Positions 32,420 through 45,501 of a DNA stretch of 64,000 nucleotides are shown here, piece after piece. Origin of the DNA: Agrocybe praecox (Eukaryota > Basidiomycota > Agaricomycetes > Agaricales > Agrocybaceae); assembly GCA_964017145.1 (NCBI GenBank), contig OZ024846.1, positions 682,001 to 746,000 of the forward strand, written 5' to 3'. The notes under the pieces are model-generated. The model saw nothing but the letters and a program-made list of their open reading frames with translations. It was not told where the DNA came from and did not search any database. The translations under genes and the position numbers were made by a program. Positions within the stretch are counted from its first letter, which is position 1. Every line of letters starts with the position of its first letter.

Positions 32420-33541
32420 ATGTACCCCAGTACTCAGGAAAAGGCCCTCATAGATGCCGCAGAGAAGATCATGATCGAAGCTATGGCCAGGTACGACCCT
32501 TCGCACGACAAATATCACGGTAACTAAAGTCGAATATGCATCGTTGAACCTCAAAACTTTGAGATTGTATTGACGAGCTACATTTTTCTAGTGGAACGAG
32601 TTCGAAAAACTGCACTTTCTTTAGCACAGAGTATCACGCCGACCCCAGATCTGTTGATTGTAGAATTAGGTATGTGTTTCTCCGAAGCCTTGCCTAAAAC
32701 TAAGGGTCCTATCTTTTTCTGACACCTGTCCTTTATCTATATGTACTCGTAGCCGCACTACTGCATGATGTGCTTGATAAAAAATATGTCTCCCCTGAAG
32801 AAGCTGCCGACCCTTTCACATTTTTCCAACCCTTTTTCCAATCCATGGCCGTACAGCATGGTCTTGATCTAATTCAGGACGGGCGGGGCAAACTTATCGC
32901 ACAAGTTATTGATAACGTTTCCTGGAGCACAGAAAAGAAACTTAGAGAGGCCGGTAAATGGTCCAAATGGCACGACGAGTGCCTTGAATTGCACTGTGTT
33001 CAAGATGCCGATAGGCTCGATGCGATAGGCGCGTTCGGTCAGTGTCAACTCTTGTCTCGAGCTTATTCGACAAGTTGCTTATTCTCGTATACTTGCCGTA
33101 ATCTTATATTCCCTCTTTCTCCTTTATTGGAATGACTTAGGTATCCTACGCTGTGCTGCATATAGCACAACGATTAACCGGTATGCAGATATATTTCTTC
33201 CGTGTCTCTCGGCTTGAAAAAAAAACATCACAATTCTTACAGACCCCTCCACACGTCCGCCGAAGACCCCCAACAACAATTTACCGCTATTCAACATTTC
33301 TATGACAAGCTCGTTGATATTCGTGACCGACTCAAAACAGAACCCGGCAAAAAACTAGGGGACAAAAGGCACAAAGTTGTGAGTAACTAAAAGGTTCTCA
33401 GCCTGTCAAAGAATTTGTGCTCAACAAATCATAACCTCCGAAATCCTCAATTAATCACTGCATGTTCTTGATTCTGGCGATGAATCGCAGCTAATCGACT
33501 TCTTGAACTCCATCGACGAGGAATATGATGGAAAAGTTTGA
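32420..33541 (+). CDS. HD-domain metal-dependent phosphohydrolase
   Basis: Exons 32420-32519, 32592-32669, 32753-33037, 33141-33180, 33243-33378, 33491-33541, giving 229 residues. The HD signature is complete: His33 in DKYHVERV, then LLHD with the His64-Asp65 pair, then a distal Asp in VQDADRLDAIGAFG. These four positions bind the catalytic metal. IDNVSWST.. and YDKLVDIRDRLKTEPGKK are typical of the small uncharacterised HD hydrolases of fungi and bacteria (YedJ-like group). It probably hydrolyses a nucleotide or other phosphomonoester in the cytosol; the substrate is unknown. All five introns are 55-112 nt and phase-consistent. Confidence 0.9.
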
Positions 33542-34300
33542 GTGATCAGCCGCAAAACCACGGCGTTGTTGAATGTCAAGTACACCCTATATCTCGTAAA
33601 ACATGATCGAACTGTACACACCCCGATATCAATTTGCAGATATTTTTAGACCGCGGCCAATCCTAACACATAGCGCAGATCTTTCGAGAAGAAAGACTTT
33701 ATCAGCATTCGCGTTATTCGGCCAGCCCGCATATTTCATGTGGCGTACATGCTGTGTCGAAGGCGTAACACACACGCGCTTAACATCATTTATACTATTA
33801 CAGGATCGTTTTTCGTAAGAAGAAGTCCTCGGCTACCTGCTAAAGGGAAGCAAGGTTCGCAGCCGAACCTCTATGATAGAAGCGAAGCAGGAATGTGAAC
33901 ATCAAGGTCGACATAGAAGAGTTATCAAGCCCTCGATGTCAGACGGCGATGTTTAAAAATATTATTCAGGGGCCCAAGGTGCCGCGCCACACACAACACA
34001 TTTGCTTCAGAAGACGCCAACTTTCGAATCTGGAACAACATATCGAAGGCAAGTAACTCAATCTCCTCAATCTCTAACCAACATACCATGTATATGAGAT
34101 CATGTCGGGGTACTACTGGGATTCGGATCTAGCCATGAATCCCGGGTCTCATGTGAATCGGCGGAGATCATAGCCTTCAGTCAAGGATTAGTACGGGATT
34201 TGTGTTTCAAAGACTGAAATAATTAATACAAGGTTGGCTGAACTAAGGTCTACATTGCAATCATATCATAAAGCAGAAATAAAAAGAAAGGTCATGGGGT
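33542..34300. other. Convergent intergenic region
   Basis: 759 bp between the 3' ends of the HD-domain and RFC3 genes. No supported gene and no clear repeat. Confidence 0.55.
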
Positions 34301-35925
34301 TCACTCAAATTCCGACATATCAAAGTTATAAAAGAATTGCTAAATGAAAGAGGCAAGGTCAGAAAAAAACGGATCCTGCTACGACAAAGAACCGAAACCA
34401 CCTTGTATAAGCTCATAACTTTCACGACCCATGCTTCCAGATGGTATATTTTCTTGTTTCCAGTTCGCATCCGGACCTCCTGTCGGGAAAAGGTTATATA
34501 ATATCGATCCTACATGTGACCAGAGTTTCTTACATAGAAGGCGGCCCAGTGTATGACATCTGCTTTAAGCGACTCATCAACTTTTTCCACTACGCGTTCC
34601 GCCACCGTCTGCGGAGGTCCCATTAGTTATAGTCCAAATAACTGATAATAAGATAAGGTACCTTTAGGATGACAGTAGGAGGTATACAGTGGCTGAGAAG
34701 CTCGTAGAATTTCGATCTGACTTCCATCACTCGGGCAGGAGATTGTTCACCAATGATCAAGTCCGCTACTTTATGGCAATAAACCTCCCAGTCTGGTTTT
34801 GCTATGGATAACGGTCCCGAAAGATCTGGCCTAAAATCACAAGCTTAGAAGATGCTCTATCACACGAGAAAATAAAGCCTCATACGATTGCATTTTCAAA
34901 GCTTCTAAGACGAGAATGGCTTTTCGAAGGTTTCCATTAGCATCCGAAACAATTTTTTCTCCTGCCTCAGGTGGAAGATCGAAGCCAGCGCGTTTTGCAA
35001 CATACTGTAAGACTGTCATCATCTAAACACCCAACACAGAAGGTGAGAAATGCCCCTATAGACGGAAAAGTGCGAATACCTCTTCTTCGTTCGGCGCAGC
35101 TACTCTCATGAGCAAGCATCGACTCTTAATTGGTGCAATGAGGCGACTCGTACTGTTGGCACACAGAATTATTCGCATATTGGACATATATTTCTCCATT
35201 GTCCTACGAAGTGCTGCCTGGGCATCGCGAGATAAAGAATCGGCTTCGTTGATTATCACCACTGTTTCTTGCATCTTAGAAAAAATGGCAAGCAAGCATC
35301 ATAGATAATACACACCTTTGAACCTCTGCTTCGCACTCAAATCCACCTGCTGCGTCTGGGCGATTTCTTTGAGCAATTCCTGTATTACCACTCGGTCGTA
35401 GTTTCCGGCTTCACTATTCCAGACATGAGCATACGGCTCCGATACAGATCCACGGGTATGGCACGCACCTTGGAGTAATTTCGATGTGATAGTTGCTTTG
35501 CACGAGGTTGATTTCAATCTTTCTTTTCGAAGGAGTCAGAAACACTCTTTGGTCGATTTTGAGCTACCGAATCCATTGGGTTGGTCAGAGGACTATACAT
35601 CGCAGGATAATGGCTCACCTTTTCCACTCCATTACCAAAGAGTTGCTTCAGAGTGCAACTAATGCGTGTCTTCTTGCCTGCGCCGGACGGTCCATAGAAA
35701 AGCATGTGAGGAAAGTCGCCCGATGCTGCCTAAACGGAACATAAGGATGCTTTGGTGAGAGATAAGCGACGTCACTGACCAGTGCTTTTAGACGTTCTGA
35801 AAGACCATGGTGGTAGTGTAAAGCTTCGAGACTTCTAGGTCGGAACTAATTTCACATCAAAACTTGAGACTCTAGACTGTCGACAAGGTGTACGAAGGTT
35901 TTACCTGATCAACGTATAAAGACAT
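34301..35925 (-). CDS. RFC3: Replication factor C small subunit RFC3 (yeast Rfc5)
   Basis: Eleven exons in transcript order: 35925-35905, 35845-35780, 35729-35619, 35563-35469, 35413-35316, 35261-35080, 35022-34886, 34830-34662, 34608-34534, 34479-34402, 34339-34301. They give 356 residues, the usual length. It starts MSLYVDQ-FRPRSLEALHYHH. Walker A is GPSGAGKKT (42-50), the box KIDQRVFLTPSKRK follows, and Walker B is INEAD (134-138). SNMRIILCANSTSR and PIKSRCLLMRVAAP form the SRC motif region, and GNLRKAILVLEALK is sensor 2. It is a subunit of the RFC clamp loader that opens PCNA at primer ends. The 21-nt first exon and 39-nt last exon would be lost without splicing, but both are fixed by conserved residues. 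Confidence 0.97.
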
Positions 35926-36209
35926 ATTGTGTCACGAGTATAATTTTTGGAGAAAAAAGGAAAGGAAAGCGGATTACAGAGATCAAGTTACGCCTTGTGA
36001 CGGTCGAGAGCAGACAAGTTGGTGGCAGCCAAATGCACGCACTCGTGTGATGCAAATCGCGTTATGTCACGCGTTTAATGCCTCTCAGCGCGTCACTCCT
36101 TCGTTCTTTAACTCTTGGCAGTGTAGTAATTCTCTCATCAGCTATTTTACATTATTTCCTGTAGCTATACATTGACTTGTTCGTTTCATGGTTTCAATCG
36201 CATGAGCAT
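35926..36209. other. Short intergenic spacer
   Basis: 284 bp between the RFC3 start and the stop of alcohol oxidase A. It serves as the RFC3 upstream region; nothing distinctive. Confidence 0.5.
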
Positions 36210-38960
36210 TCAATCAAAATCACCTGCCGAAACTCCTTGGATGCCCAAATCCTCAGCAATAATCACAGCTGCCTTTTCACCGATTGCGATTGCAGTATTG
36301 TACGTGTTCGCACCAACGTTTGCGGGAGTAATGCTGCAATCTGTAATGCGATCAGATACATAAAGTAAGATAAGATAGAAAATAAACAAACCAGCAACTT
36401 TCAGGCCGTGGACGCCATATACGTTCAAGCGCTCGTCGACGACTCCGCCCTGCTCGCGGGGCTTCATGGCACAGGTACCGATCTATAATAACAAACATGA
36501 GTCAAAAATTTCCGCAGAAGTTAATACGGTACTTTACCGAATGCCAGGTGGTTTCAACTGAGCGAAGAAAATAAGCCACTGCGACAAGAAACGGAGAGCG
36601 CAGTACGAACCAGTTTCTCGATGATATCTATCGATTGCCTCGTCATCCTCCTTTGTATACACAATATCCGCCTGTGTAAGAGAGACCGGACCACAAGAAC
36701 CGTTTGTTGCGGCATTACTACCCTCCTTGAAGTTGGGGTGACCGACGACGAGATCTCCTGCGAAGTATTTCATGCGACGAGCGACTTCGCGAGTCTTCTT
36801 GTAAGCCCATCGTAAGATGGCGACGTCTGCTGGCCTAGCTCACGTATGTCAGCAAAAAAAAAAACAATCTAAAAAATTACAAAGCAATCGTGGCGTACTT
36901 GTCCAGGAATCCCACATGAAAATCTGATTTGGCGTAAGGATCCAGTCCAGACGTTATATGTACATATCCCGTAGATATAGGATAACCCTGCCACAGAGTA
37001 AGACCATTATCATTCTGTTATAATGAGAAAAGCTCACAGAAAAGTAGGCTATGCTAAAATATTTCCCCCGGGGCACTGCAGGGTTCGCACCTGCATAGCT
37101 TTGGATTTGTTAAACGAGGTGCATTGGAAGAACTTGACGTAGTAGATTTACTAACCCAGCGAAAGGCAAGACTACCGAGACAGGCTTGTCAGGAGCATCA
37201 GCGAAGTAATTCTTCCATGTTTCTCCGAATTCGTCAGAGATTTCTGCTAATTCTTGTGCAGTAGGTCGTAGTTTGATGCCACCATCTATTCCACTGTGAA
37301 ACAACGCGAGCTAGAGTGATAGTCAAGGAAGTCAAAGCCAGCTCACTTGTGTGCCATTAAACCTTGACCATCTTTGAGCCATTGATCCTCGTATGCTAAC
37401 GAAAGCCATAAGCAATTGCCACGGAAAAACGTCGGACTGCGAAAAATTACGCTGTATTTCTTCCTTTGTACCACGGAAAATTTGATCAAGGGTATCAGCA
37501 TCAGGAGTTGCAACGAATGGTGCGAATATGAGATTATGATCTGTTGGAAATTGTAATGTATTCAAATATTGATTTCTGGGCCGAGCAAGCTAATAACAAA
37601 CCTTGATAGTTTTCTCCAACACCGGGGAGGTCGACGACAACCTTGACGCCAATCTTCTCCAAGACCGCTTGACCGCCGATTCCTGATCTCTCAAGGATCG
37701 CCGGGGAACCAAATGCTCCAGCAGAGCTGACCACCAGTCTCGAAGCGCGTGCAGTAGAGGTAGTTGTAATGCCTCCAATTCTACCTATCGCATCGCTCAC
37801 ATATTCAACTCCGACGGCTCGTGCTCCTCTGTGATTGTCGGTTGTTTAGTATCATGAAAGCCTATGGAGTAACTAAACGTACTCGAACAGCACGCGAACC
37901 ACTCTCTGTCGATCCAAGACTGTCAGGTTTTTGGCATTGTCGATCTGGTTGTATATGTAATGATGAGCGGTATCCGACCGTCTCCCGCTTTCGCCATCAA
38001 TGTATCTGGAGTATAAAGTAAAGTAAGCACGAGCGAAGATACACTTATTCTTTTAGTACACGTTCCTTGCCCATCTCTAAGGAAAGAGTGTCAATCATGC
38101 ATTACAAAGAGTGAAATGATTGATGTGCTGACCCCGTACTTGTTTGCCTCGTAGAATGCGTTCGTGTCGCCAGTGAATCCATGCACCTTGTCATATCCAG
38201 CCGCCACTTCGAGAAAATTTTCACTGACGTTGATCAAGTCTGGTGCGTAGGAAACTTTGATAGGCCCGGAAGTCCCATGGGTGCCGTTGCTGGGACCAGG
38301 TTGATACGTCTCTGCCTGAAAAGAAAGGATCTTCATAAGCAAAATAAAATAAGCTTGTAAACATAGATCAAAGCAAAACCTTTTTGAGAAGCGGAATCAA
38401 ATGCTTGGATCCCCATCCCTTATTCCCGAACTTTGTTTCCCAATCATCGTAATCAGACGCGGCTGCCCTGGTGTACACCGCGACTAGGATAGGGAATTAG
38501 AAAACGCTACCTGTTATTGAAAATACCACAAAGACACCTACAATTGACGCTGGAGCCACCTCCAAGGGCCCGTCCTGTAGGGACTATAGGACTGCGACCC
38601 AGAAGAGCTTCACTAGGTTTTGCTTTGTGAAAGGTAAATGTCTCTTTCGGTAGAGCAAGACTGGCGAAGAAGCGAGCGGGTTGTATATGATCCTGCATTT
38701 CGTGTGTATGAGGGCCAGCCTCCAAGATCTATCCGATAGTGCTCTCAATAAATGCGCATACATCGAGTTTCGTAGCATGCTCACAAGAATCTTCAAAGTC
38801 GGGTCAGCAGCAGCGAGCCGGCCTGCTGTGACACAGGCCGAGGCTCCTCCTATGTGCACGAGAGTAAGTTAGCCAGAACGTTATACCCGAAAACCACATA
38901 CTTACCGCCTGCGAATATGATATCATACACAACGTCGTCGCTCTGAGCAAAGTCTGTCAT
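36210..38960 (-). CDS. Alcohol oxidase A (GMC oxidoreductase, AA3_3), most diverged copy
   Basis: Seventeen exons in transcript order: 38960-38906, 38849-38785, 38728-38542, 38483-38380, 38315-38133, 38076-38060, 38005-37883, 37828-37602, 37540-37451, 37395-37347, 37293-37156, 37098-37038, 36987-36899, 36834-36611, 36557-36538, 36482-36392, 36340-36210; 617 residues. The FAD-binding start IIFAGGGASACVTAGRLA is followed by ILEAGPHTHE, GRALGGGSSVNFAVYTR, GRRSDTAHHYIYNQ, AGAFGSPAILERSGIG, DLPGVGENYQD, and the catalytic pair His543 (ETTWHSIGTCAMKPREQGG) and Asn586 (VGANTYNTA). The close match to fungal methanol/alcohol oxidases is in NGIDGGIKLRP and the C-terminal block. It oxidises short alcohols to aldehydes and makes H2O2. 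There is no signal peptide and no C-terminal PTS1 (ends GDFD). It has an extra intron after LIPLLKK absent from copies B and C. The 17-nt exon boundary is the weakest junction. Confidence 0.92.
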
Positions 38961-39851
38961 GGCAGAGATGTTGGGGAAATAAATCACGTCCAAATCCATC
39001 CACTGAGCTATTTATCGAACTATCGAGGAGTCCCTAAAAGTAAGGGACTGGGAAGATGAGGTTCTTAATTAGAAATCTTCTATAATGCAGGCTGGGAAAG
39101 CATGATTTCGAGCCAGAATGAAAAGAATGGCCTATAGGAAGGAAGCATGAGGTCAGTGCTTCATATCACCAGCACTGCAGGAAAGGAGCTCAAGAAGTAC
39201 ATCATCCCGATAACAAACATAACCCCACTGGAGTACGATATCGTCTTTGCACGAAGCCAGCAGACACCGCTACTAACTGGATGAGTGTAGAAAGTCTTCT
39301 CAAGTCAACCGCCGCTTCATGAGGTCAAATGTCAATACTCACGAATAAAAGGGTCAGCTGCTGCCTTTAGCCCGGTCTGAGTACGGGATCCTTTATGAGG
39401 GCTTGTGGATAAGATCCAATAGAGATATCACATTGACGCATGAGAACAAATGGTGTAAAAAAAGATGTTCAGCATCTTCTCATTGCGCCTTCATTACCAA
39501 AGATCGAATTGGCGAAGCAGAGGGTTTTAAGTATTTCTATACGATGATTTCTTCTTCGAAAGCTAGAAGCATGTTCAAAGTCCAGTACTGTCCAGCAGTG
39601 GATGCGAGGAAAAGCAACAAACCGACGACTTTCCATTCACGGATTGATCGGATGCCGGGCGTCCATGCCGATCCGGGACAACCTGTCGTTTGATTGCCGG
39701 TCCAATTGTAGGAGTTCGGCAAACTTCAAAGAGGACTTGGTGATTCGTGAAATTTTGGAAGTTTATTGGCCAAGGCCATCTATCTGGATGGAACAAAATC
39801 TCCTGACGTAAATTTATAGATATATCATTAACTTTTTGAAACTCGTCAGAA
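38961..39851. other. Intergenic region between alcohol oxidases A and B
   Basis: 891 bp holding the promoter of copy A. No gene supported. Confidence 0.55.
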
Positions 39852-42555
39852 CTAGGTAACAACTTCCAAGCTAATTCCGAGCTCCTCTGCAATAATGACA
39901 GCAGCTTTCTCCCCAATCGCAACTGCAGTATTGTAAGTATTTGCTGCAACATTTCCTGGGGCAATGCTGCAATCTGCAAGTGATGTAAGAGCTCAGTACA
40001 AGCACCTCTCCAGATAGACAGCGACAAACTAATTACCTGCGATTTTCAGGTTCTGGGTACCATAAACATTCAACTTAGAATCAACAACTCCTCCTTGTTT
40101 ACGAGACTTCATTGCACATGTTCCAATCTAGAGATATTTTGAGGAGGTATAACCTTTTTTTGAAATCTAAAGAAAGACAGCTCACACTGTGCCAAGTAGT
40201 TTCAACTGCAGGAGGAAGCTCAATTGAATATTGATGACCCGTATTATAAATAATAACACTAACTTGTCTGTCTGTGGTATTCATCAATCGCCTTATCATC
40301 CTCTTCTGTGTAATGGATAAGAGGAGCGTCAAGAGGAACCGGTGTCGTGTCGCGACCAGTGGCTGCAGCACTGCCCTCTGGAAATTGAGGATGGCCTACT
40401 GCCAGTTCTCCACGGAAGTATTTTACACGACGAGCAATTTCACGAGCTCGCTTGTAGAGCCATCTCAGGAGAATTACGTCTGAGAAACTGATATAACATG
40501 TCATAAATACAAAAAGGGAGGGCAGAGAAAATCTGATCGTTCCGTACTTTTCAAGGAATCCAGGGAAGAAGTCCAAAGGAGAATATGCATCGGTTCCAGA
40601 GGTGATATGGAGGTGTCCCGTGGAGACAGGGTGGGCCTAGTAGTGAGTATTCAGAGTCAAATCTCAGCATAAGTAGCCTTGATAAAAAAGGCACCCCGAT
40701 ACGTACAGTGAAGTATGCCATGCTGAAATACTTTCCTCGAGGAACGGCTGGGTTCAAGCCAACGTATCTTTCAGGACTTTATGTCAGCCAAGTTATAGAG
40801 ATGGGATAAAATGGGAGCAATGCTCACGCGGACAATGGTGCGATAAGCGCTACCGCTTTATCAGGCTTGTCGGCGTAGTATGACTTCCACCTTTCATCGA
40901 AAGCCGGCGACAAGGTCTTGAGTTCAGCCTCGTATGGTCGTATCTTGATTACAGCGTCCACACCGCTGTATTAAGATGTCAGAGCAATGCCTTTGTTCAA
41001 GTAATAGGAATTATATGCACTTGTTCGCAAAGTAGCCCCTGCCTTCTTTGTCCCATTGGTCGCCAAATTCTAGAGTAAAGGTTCAACTATCAAATTGAAG
41101 CCATTGAGCAAATGATGCACCGCACGTTTGACTTCTTCTTCACTGCCACGGAACGCCAGATCCATAGTCTCAGCATCCTCGCTAGCAAGGTAAGGCGTGA
41201 ACATTGCGTTATGGTCTAAGTATCCTTTTTTCAGCCATAAAATCAACGAGGTATATGGGGTGAATCTACCCATGTAATTCTCTCCCACCCCTGGAAGGTC
41301 AACGAGTTGCTCAATTCCATTCTTTTTGAGTACTTCAGCTGAACCAATTCCCGAGCGTTCGAGGATCGCTGGTGAACCGAAGGCTCCGGCGGACAGAACG
41401 ACAAGGCGGGAAGCATTGATGACGACAAGCTCAGTGACTCCTTTAGCTCTTCCGATATCGTCATTGATGTATTCGACTCCGACAGCCCTTGTTCCTCTGC
41501 ACAATTAATCGTGAGCTTCAATTATACGATGGAGTAAAAAATGAAAGGAACAACTTACTCGAAAATAACACGGGTAACCTTGGATTGTGCTTGAACAGTA
41601 AGGTTTTTAAGGTTTTTGTTATAGATATAGTTATGAGCGGTATCTGATCGCCTTCCAGTTTCACCATCTATATATCTGGTGGGCGTTAGGTTGTCTATTT
41701 AAATATTTGACATGCCTAATTCACCTTTGGGCTGGCTGGTTAAAATGGAGTGATTTTGGAGTGATTAGCACGTTGATTTCATTTTCATAATATCAGATCT
41801 TACCGCCCAATGATTAACCGCCTCCGCGTTGAAGGCATTAAGATCCCCGGTTCTCCCATGAGATTTCTCGATCGCAGTTCCAATGGCAATCACTTCTTCG
41901 CCGATGCCTGTATGGGCAGAAGCAAAAGAGACTTTAAGTGGTCCAGAAGATCCATGCGCAGGATGGATTGGATCAGGTTGGTACGTCTCTGACTTCTTCA
42001 ATAAAGGAATCAAATCCTTAGAACCCCATCCTTCATTGCCATGAATTGTTTCCCAATCATCGTAATCAGAGGGTGCAGCACGCATGTACAAAAGGACTTC
42101 ATATGTTGAATTATAATCAATTGGGTCAAAGAGATTGAAAAACTGACGTACAGTTTATGTTAGATCCTCCCCCGACGGTGCGCCCAGAAGGAACCACATG
42201 CATGCGCTCTCCAGTTCCTTTTCCGCCCTTTCCGATATGAAAAGAAAAGACAGGACGGCCAGAAATCAAGTTACTGAAGTAGCGTCCTGGTTGAACATGG
42301 TAGTAAAGATCGCGAGAGTGAGGTCCAGCTTCCAAGACCTTGATAGATTATTGAATTAGTGGTACCACCCAGATATTGTGCTGGTAGAACGTACGAGGAT
42401 CTTGAGATTGGGATCCGCCTCAGCGAGACGACCAGCAGTGATACAAGCTGCTGCACCACCTTAAGTGAGAAAGATAAGAATGTGCATCGCTTCCATATTT
42501 TACAGTGGACTATGAGCTCACCGCCCGCAAATATAATATCGTAAATTGAAGACAT
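39852..42555 (-). CDS. Alcohol oxidase B (GMC oxidoreductase, AA3_3)
   Basis: Sixteen exons in transcript order: 42555-42522, 42459-42395, 42338-42152, 42096-41804, 41735-41725, 41675-41559, 41496-41270, 41215-41126, 41069-41021, 40965-40828, 40767-40707, 40636-40548, 40487-40264, 40205-40186, 40127-40037, 39973-39852; 605 residues. It starts MSSIYDIIFAGGGAA. LEAGPHSRDLYYHVQPGRYF, TVGGGSNINFLLYMR, GDLNAFNAEAVNHWA, GRRSDTAHNYIYN and NPAVPRGKYFSMAYF follow. The catalytic His534 is in ETTWHS and Asn577 in VAANTYNTA. The 11-nt exon (Pro-Ala-Gln plus two bases) and the 20-nt exon carrying the catalytic His are shared with copy C. It ends SLEVVT, with no PTS1. It is the middle member of a head-to-tail trio on one strand. 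Confidence 0.95.
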
Positions 42556-42855
42556 GGTAAGTCAAAGCAAGCTTTGAAGATTTAACAAGAGGCTATGGGG
42601 TAACCAGCGCAAATGCGCAAACCAGGCGTAAAGGTGCACCTGATCATTGACTCTGTCAATATTAATGGACTTCTACGGGGAAATCACTGTGCGAATAGTG
42701 ACTTTGGAAGGAAGGGGTGGCGAGATGGCCGAGGTCGAAGGCAACGCATGGAGATAAATCATATATATATATTACATTGACGTCTCTTATCAGGACAGAT
42801 TGAAGAATATGACACGGTTACGATATGTTCAGTCTTTGGCAGTAAGATTTCTTGT
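42556..42855. other. Intergenic region between alcohol oxidases B and C
   Basis: 300 bp, promoter of copy B. It includes an (AT)n run (TATATATATAT, around 42762-42772). Confidence 0.5.
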
Positions 42856-45501
42856 TCAAGGCCTGGCATCAACCCCTTTGATTCCGAGCTCCTCTGCAAT
42901 GATGACGGCAGCCTTCTCGCCAATTGCGATAGCAGTGCTATACGTATTAGCCCCAACATTTGCTGGAGTGATACTGCAATCTAAAGAGGTGATATTAGGT
43001 TCCTATTTATGCAATCAACGGCCTTGAAAATAATCCTACCTGCGATCTTCAAGTTCGAGGTACCATAGACGTTCAACTTTGAATCGACGACCCCTCCTTG
43101 TTCGCGGGGCTTCATCGCACATGTCCCAATCTATGCAAAGTTCAACAGGATGTTGTAGTAATATAAAAGGGCATGACTTACAGAGTGCCAAGTAGTCTCC
43201 ACTAATCAGAGAAGTATTGATTACTACTGACAACATAGATGACGGCTTGAGTATGACACTAACCTGTCTCTTTGTGGTATTCGTCGATGGCCTTGTCGTC
43301 CTCTTCTGTGTACTTGATGAAAGGAGCGTCGAGAGCAACTGGGGTGACATCGCGACCAACAGCGGCTTCACTGCCTTCAGGGAATCTGGGATGACCCACC
43401 ACCAGTTCCCCTCGGAAGTATTTTCCACGACGAGCGAGTTCACGAACTCGTTTGTACAGCCATCTCAAGAGGGCGACGTCGGGAGACCTGAAGCAGTCGT
43501 GAGAAAAAGTATGATAGAGAAAATGCGGAGGGTATTCGATACTTTTCAAGGAATCCAGGGAAGAAGTCCAAAGCGGCATAAGCATCTGTACCAGAGGTGA
43601 TATGGACGTGACCAGTGGAGACGGGATGGGCCTAAAACAACATCAATACTTCAAAGAAGCTTGAGCGATGTTTTCTGACGCACTGTGAAGTAGGCTATAC
43701 TGAAGTATTTTCCGCGTGGAACAGCTGGGTTCAAACCGACATACCTTGTGAAAAGTTGGTGTTAGCTATGCAGTTCAGGAGCAACAAGTATAAGAGGCAC
43801 TCACGCAGCCATGCCTGCAATCAGGGCAACCGGTTTGTCAGGCTTATCAGCGTAGTATGACTTCCACCTTTCTTCGAAGCCTGGGATGGTCTCATTGTCG
43901 CCTGGCCTGATCTTGATTGCTCCATCGATTCCACTGTACGATTATATCATTAGCTCCATGTATTCATCAAGAGCTTGATACTCTCATACTTGTTAGTGAA
44001 GGGGCCCTTGGCTTCTGCTTCCCATTGGTCGTGGTACGCTAGAATGAAAGTCACTTTCCTATCTGTAATGTGATCCAAGTTATGACCATACGTTTGACTT
44101 CTTCTTCACTGCCTCGGAAGGCCAAGTCCATGGTCTCAGCATCGTCGCTGGCATGGTAAGGTGTGAAGATCATGTTATGATCTGTAATTTTGTCAGTTAC
44201 AGGGATTAACCATGAATACTGAACTTACCCATGTAGTTCTCCCCAACACCTGGAAGGTCGACGAGCTGTTTGATACCATTCTTCTTAAGTACCTCAGCTG
44301 AACCAACACCCGAACGCTCTAGGATGGCTGGTGTACCAAATGCGCCAGCTGAGAGAACAACAAGGCGAGAAGCCTTAACAACAACGGGCTCGGTGGCTCC
44401 TTTAGCCCGGGCGACCTCATCGTCGATGTATTCCACGCCAACAGCGCGCGTTCCCCTGTGCAAGATGTAATGATCCGGATCATTCGGAGAACATAAAATA
44501 ATGCACGTACTCGAAAATAACACGAGTGACCTTAGCATGGGCCTTGATAGTGAGGTTCTTCAAGTCTTTGTTGTAGATATAACCATGTGCAGTATCAGAT
44601 CGCCTGCCAGTGTTACCATCGATATATCTACCAGATGAGAAATTAGCTCGATCATGGATATTTTTGAGCTCGTGTCCATATGTTACCTTTGAACAGGCTA
44701 ATTAAAATAGTATCGTGATCAGCGTTATCAAATACCAAAGAAGGTATCGCGACTTACCGCCCAGTGATTGATCGCGTCCGTGTTAAAGGCATTCAAATCT
44801 CCAGTTTTGCTGTGAGATTTATCGATTGCAGTTCCAACGGCAATCAAATTGTCGCCGACGTTGTTGTGGCCCGACGCGAAGGAGATCTTTAGAGGTCCAG
44901 ATGATCCATGCGAAGGGTGGTTTGGATTGGGTTGATATGTTTCCGCCTTCTTCAATAGAGGGATGAGCTCTTTGGAACCCCATCCTTTGTTGCCGAAGAC
45001 AGTTTCCCAATCGTCGTAATCAGAAGGGGCGGGTCGCATGTACATGACGACTGCATATAAATATATTAGTCGCAGCAATGAATCGTGTTCCGCAATACAA
45101 CGTACAATTGATGCTGGAACCTCCACCAACGGCGCGTCCAGAAGGGACCATGTGCATACGCTCTCCGGTCCCTTTGCCACCCTTTCCGAAGTGGAAAGAG
45201 AATATTTGACGCCCAGTAATGATATTACTGAAATAACGTCCTGGCTGAAGATGGTAGTGAAGTTCGCGGGAGTGAGGACCAGCTTCCAAGACCTATATAC
45301 ACGACCTTCGATCAGAACCGTATCAAGCTCTATGTTGTACAAATCATACCAAAATCTTGAGGTTAGGGTCCGCCTCAGCGAGACGACCAGCAGTGATACA
45401 GGCGGCGGCTCCACCTGTGAAATGAATGCATAAGAATGTTAGAGACCAACGTGAATAAAAGACCCACCACCGGCGAAAATAAGATCGTAAGTCGAAGACA
45501 T
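42856..45501 (-). CDS. Alcohol oxidase C (GMC oxidoreductase, AA3_3)
   Basis: Sixteen exons in transcript order: 45501-45468, 45414-45350, 45292-45106, 45050-44758, 44697-44687, 44627-44511, 44455-44229, 44181-44092, 44038-43990, 43933-43805, 43744-43684, 43631-43543, 43487-43264, 43201-43182, 43130-43040, 42980-42856; 603 residues. Exon lengths equal those of copy B except one (129 against 138 nt) and the last exon. MSSTYDLIFAGGGAAACIT, AVGGGSSINFVMYMRPAPSD, PVQRYIDGNTGRRSDTAHGY, NKGIDGAIKIRPGD and KYFSIAYFTAHPVSTGHVH are visible. The catalytic pair is His531 and Asn574. The C-terminus DARP is not a PTS1. A TATA box lies 53 bp upstream of the ATG. Copies B and C are clearly a recent duplication relative to A. 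Confidence 0.95.
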
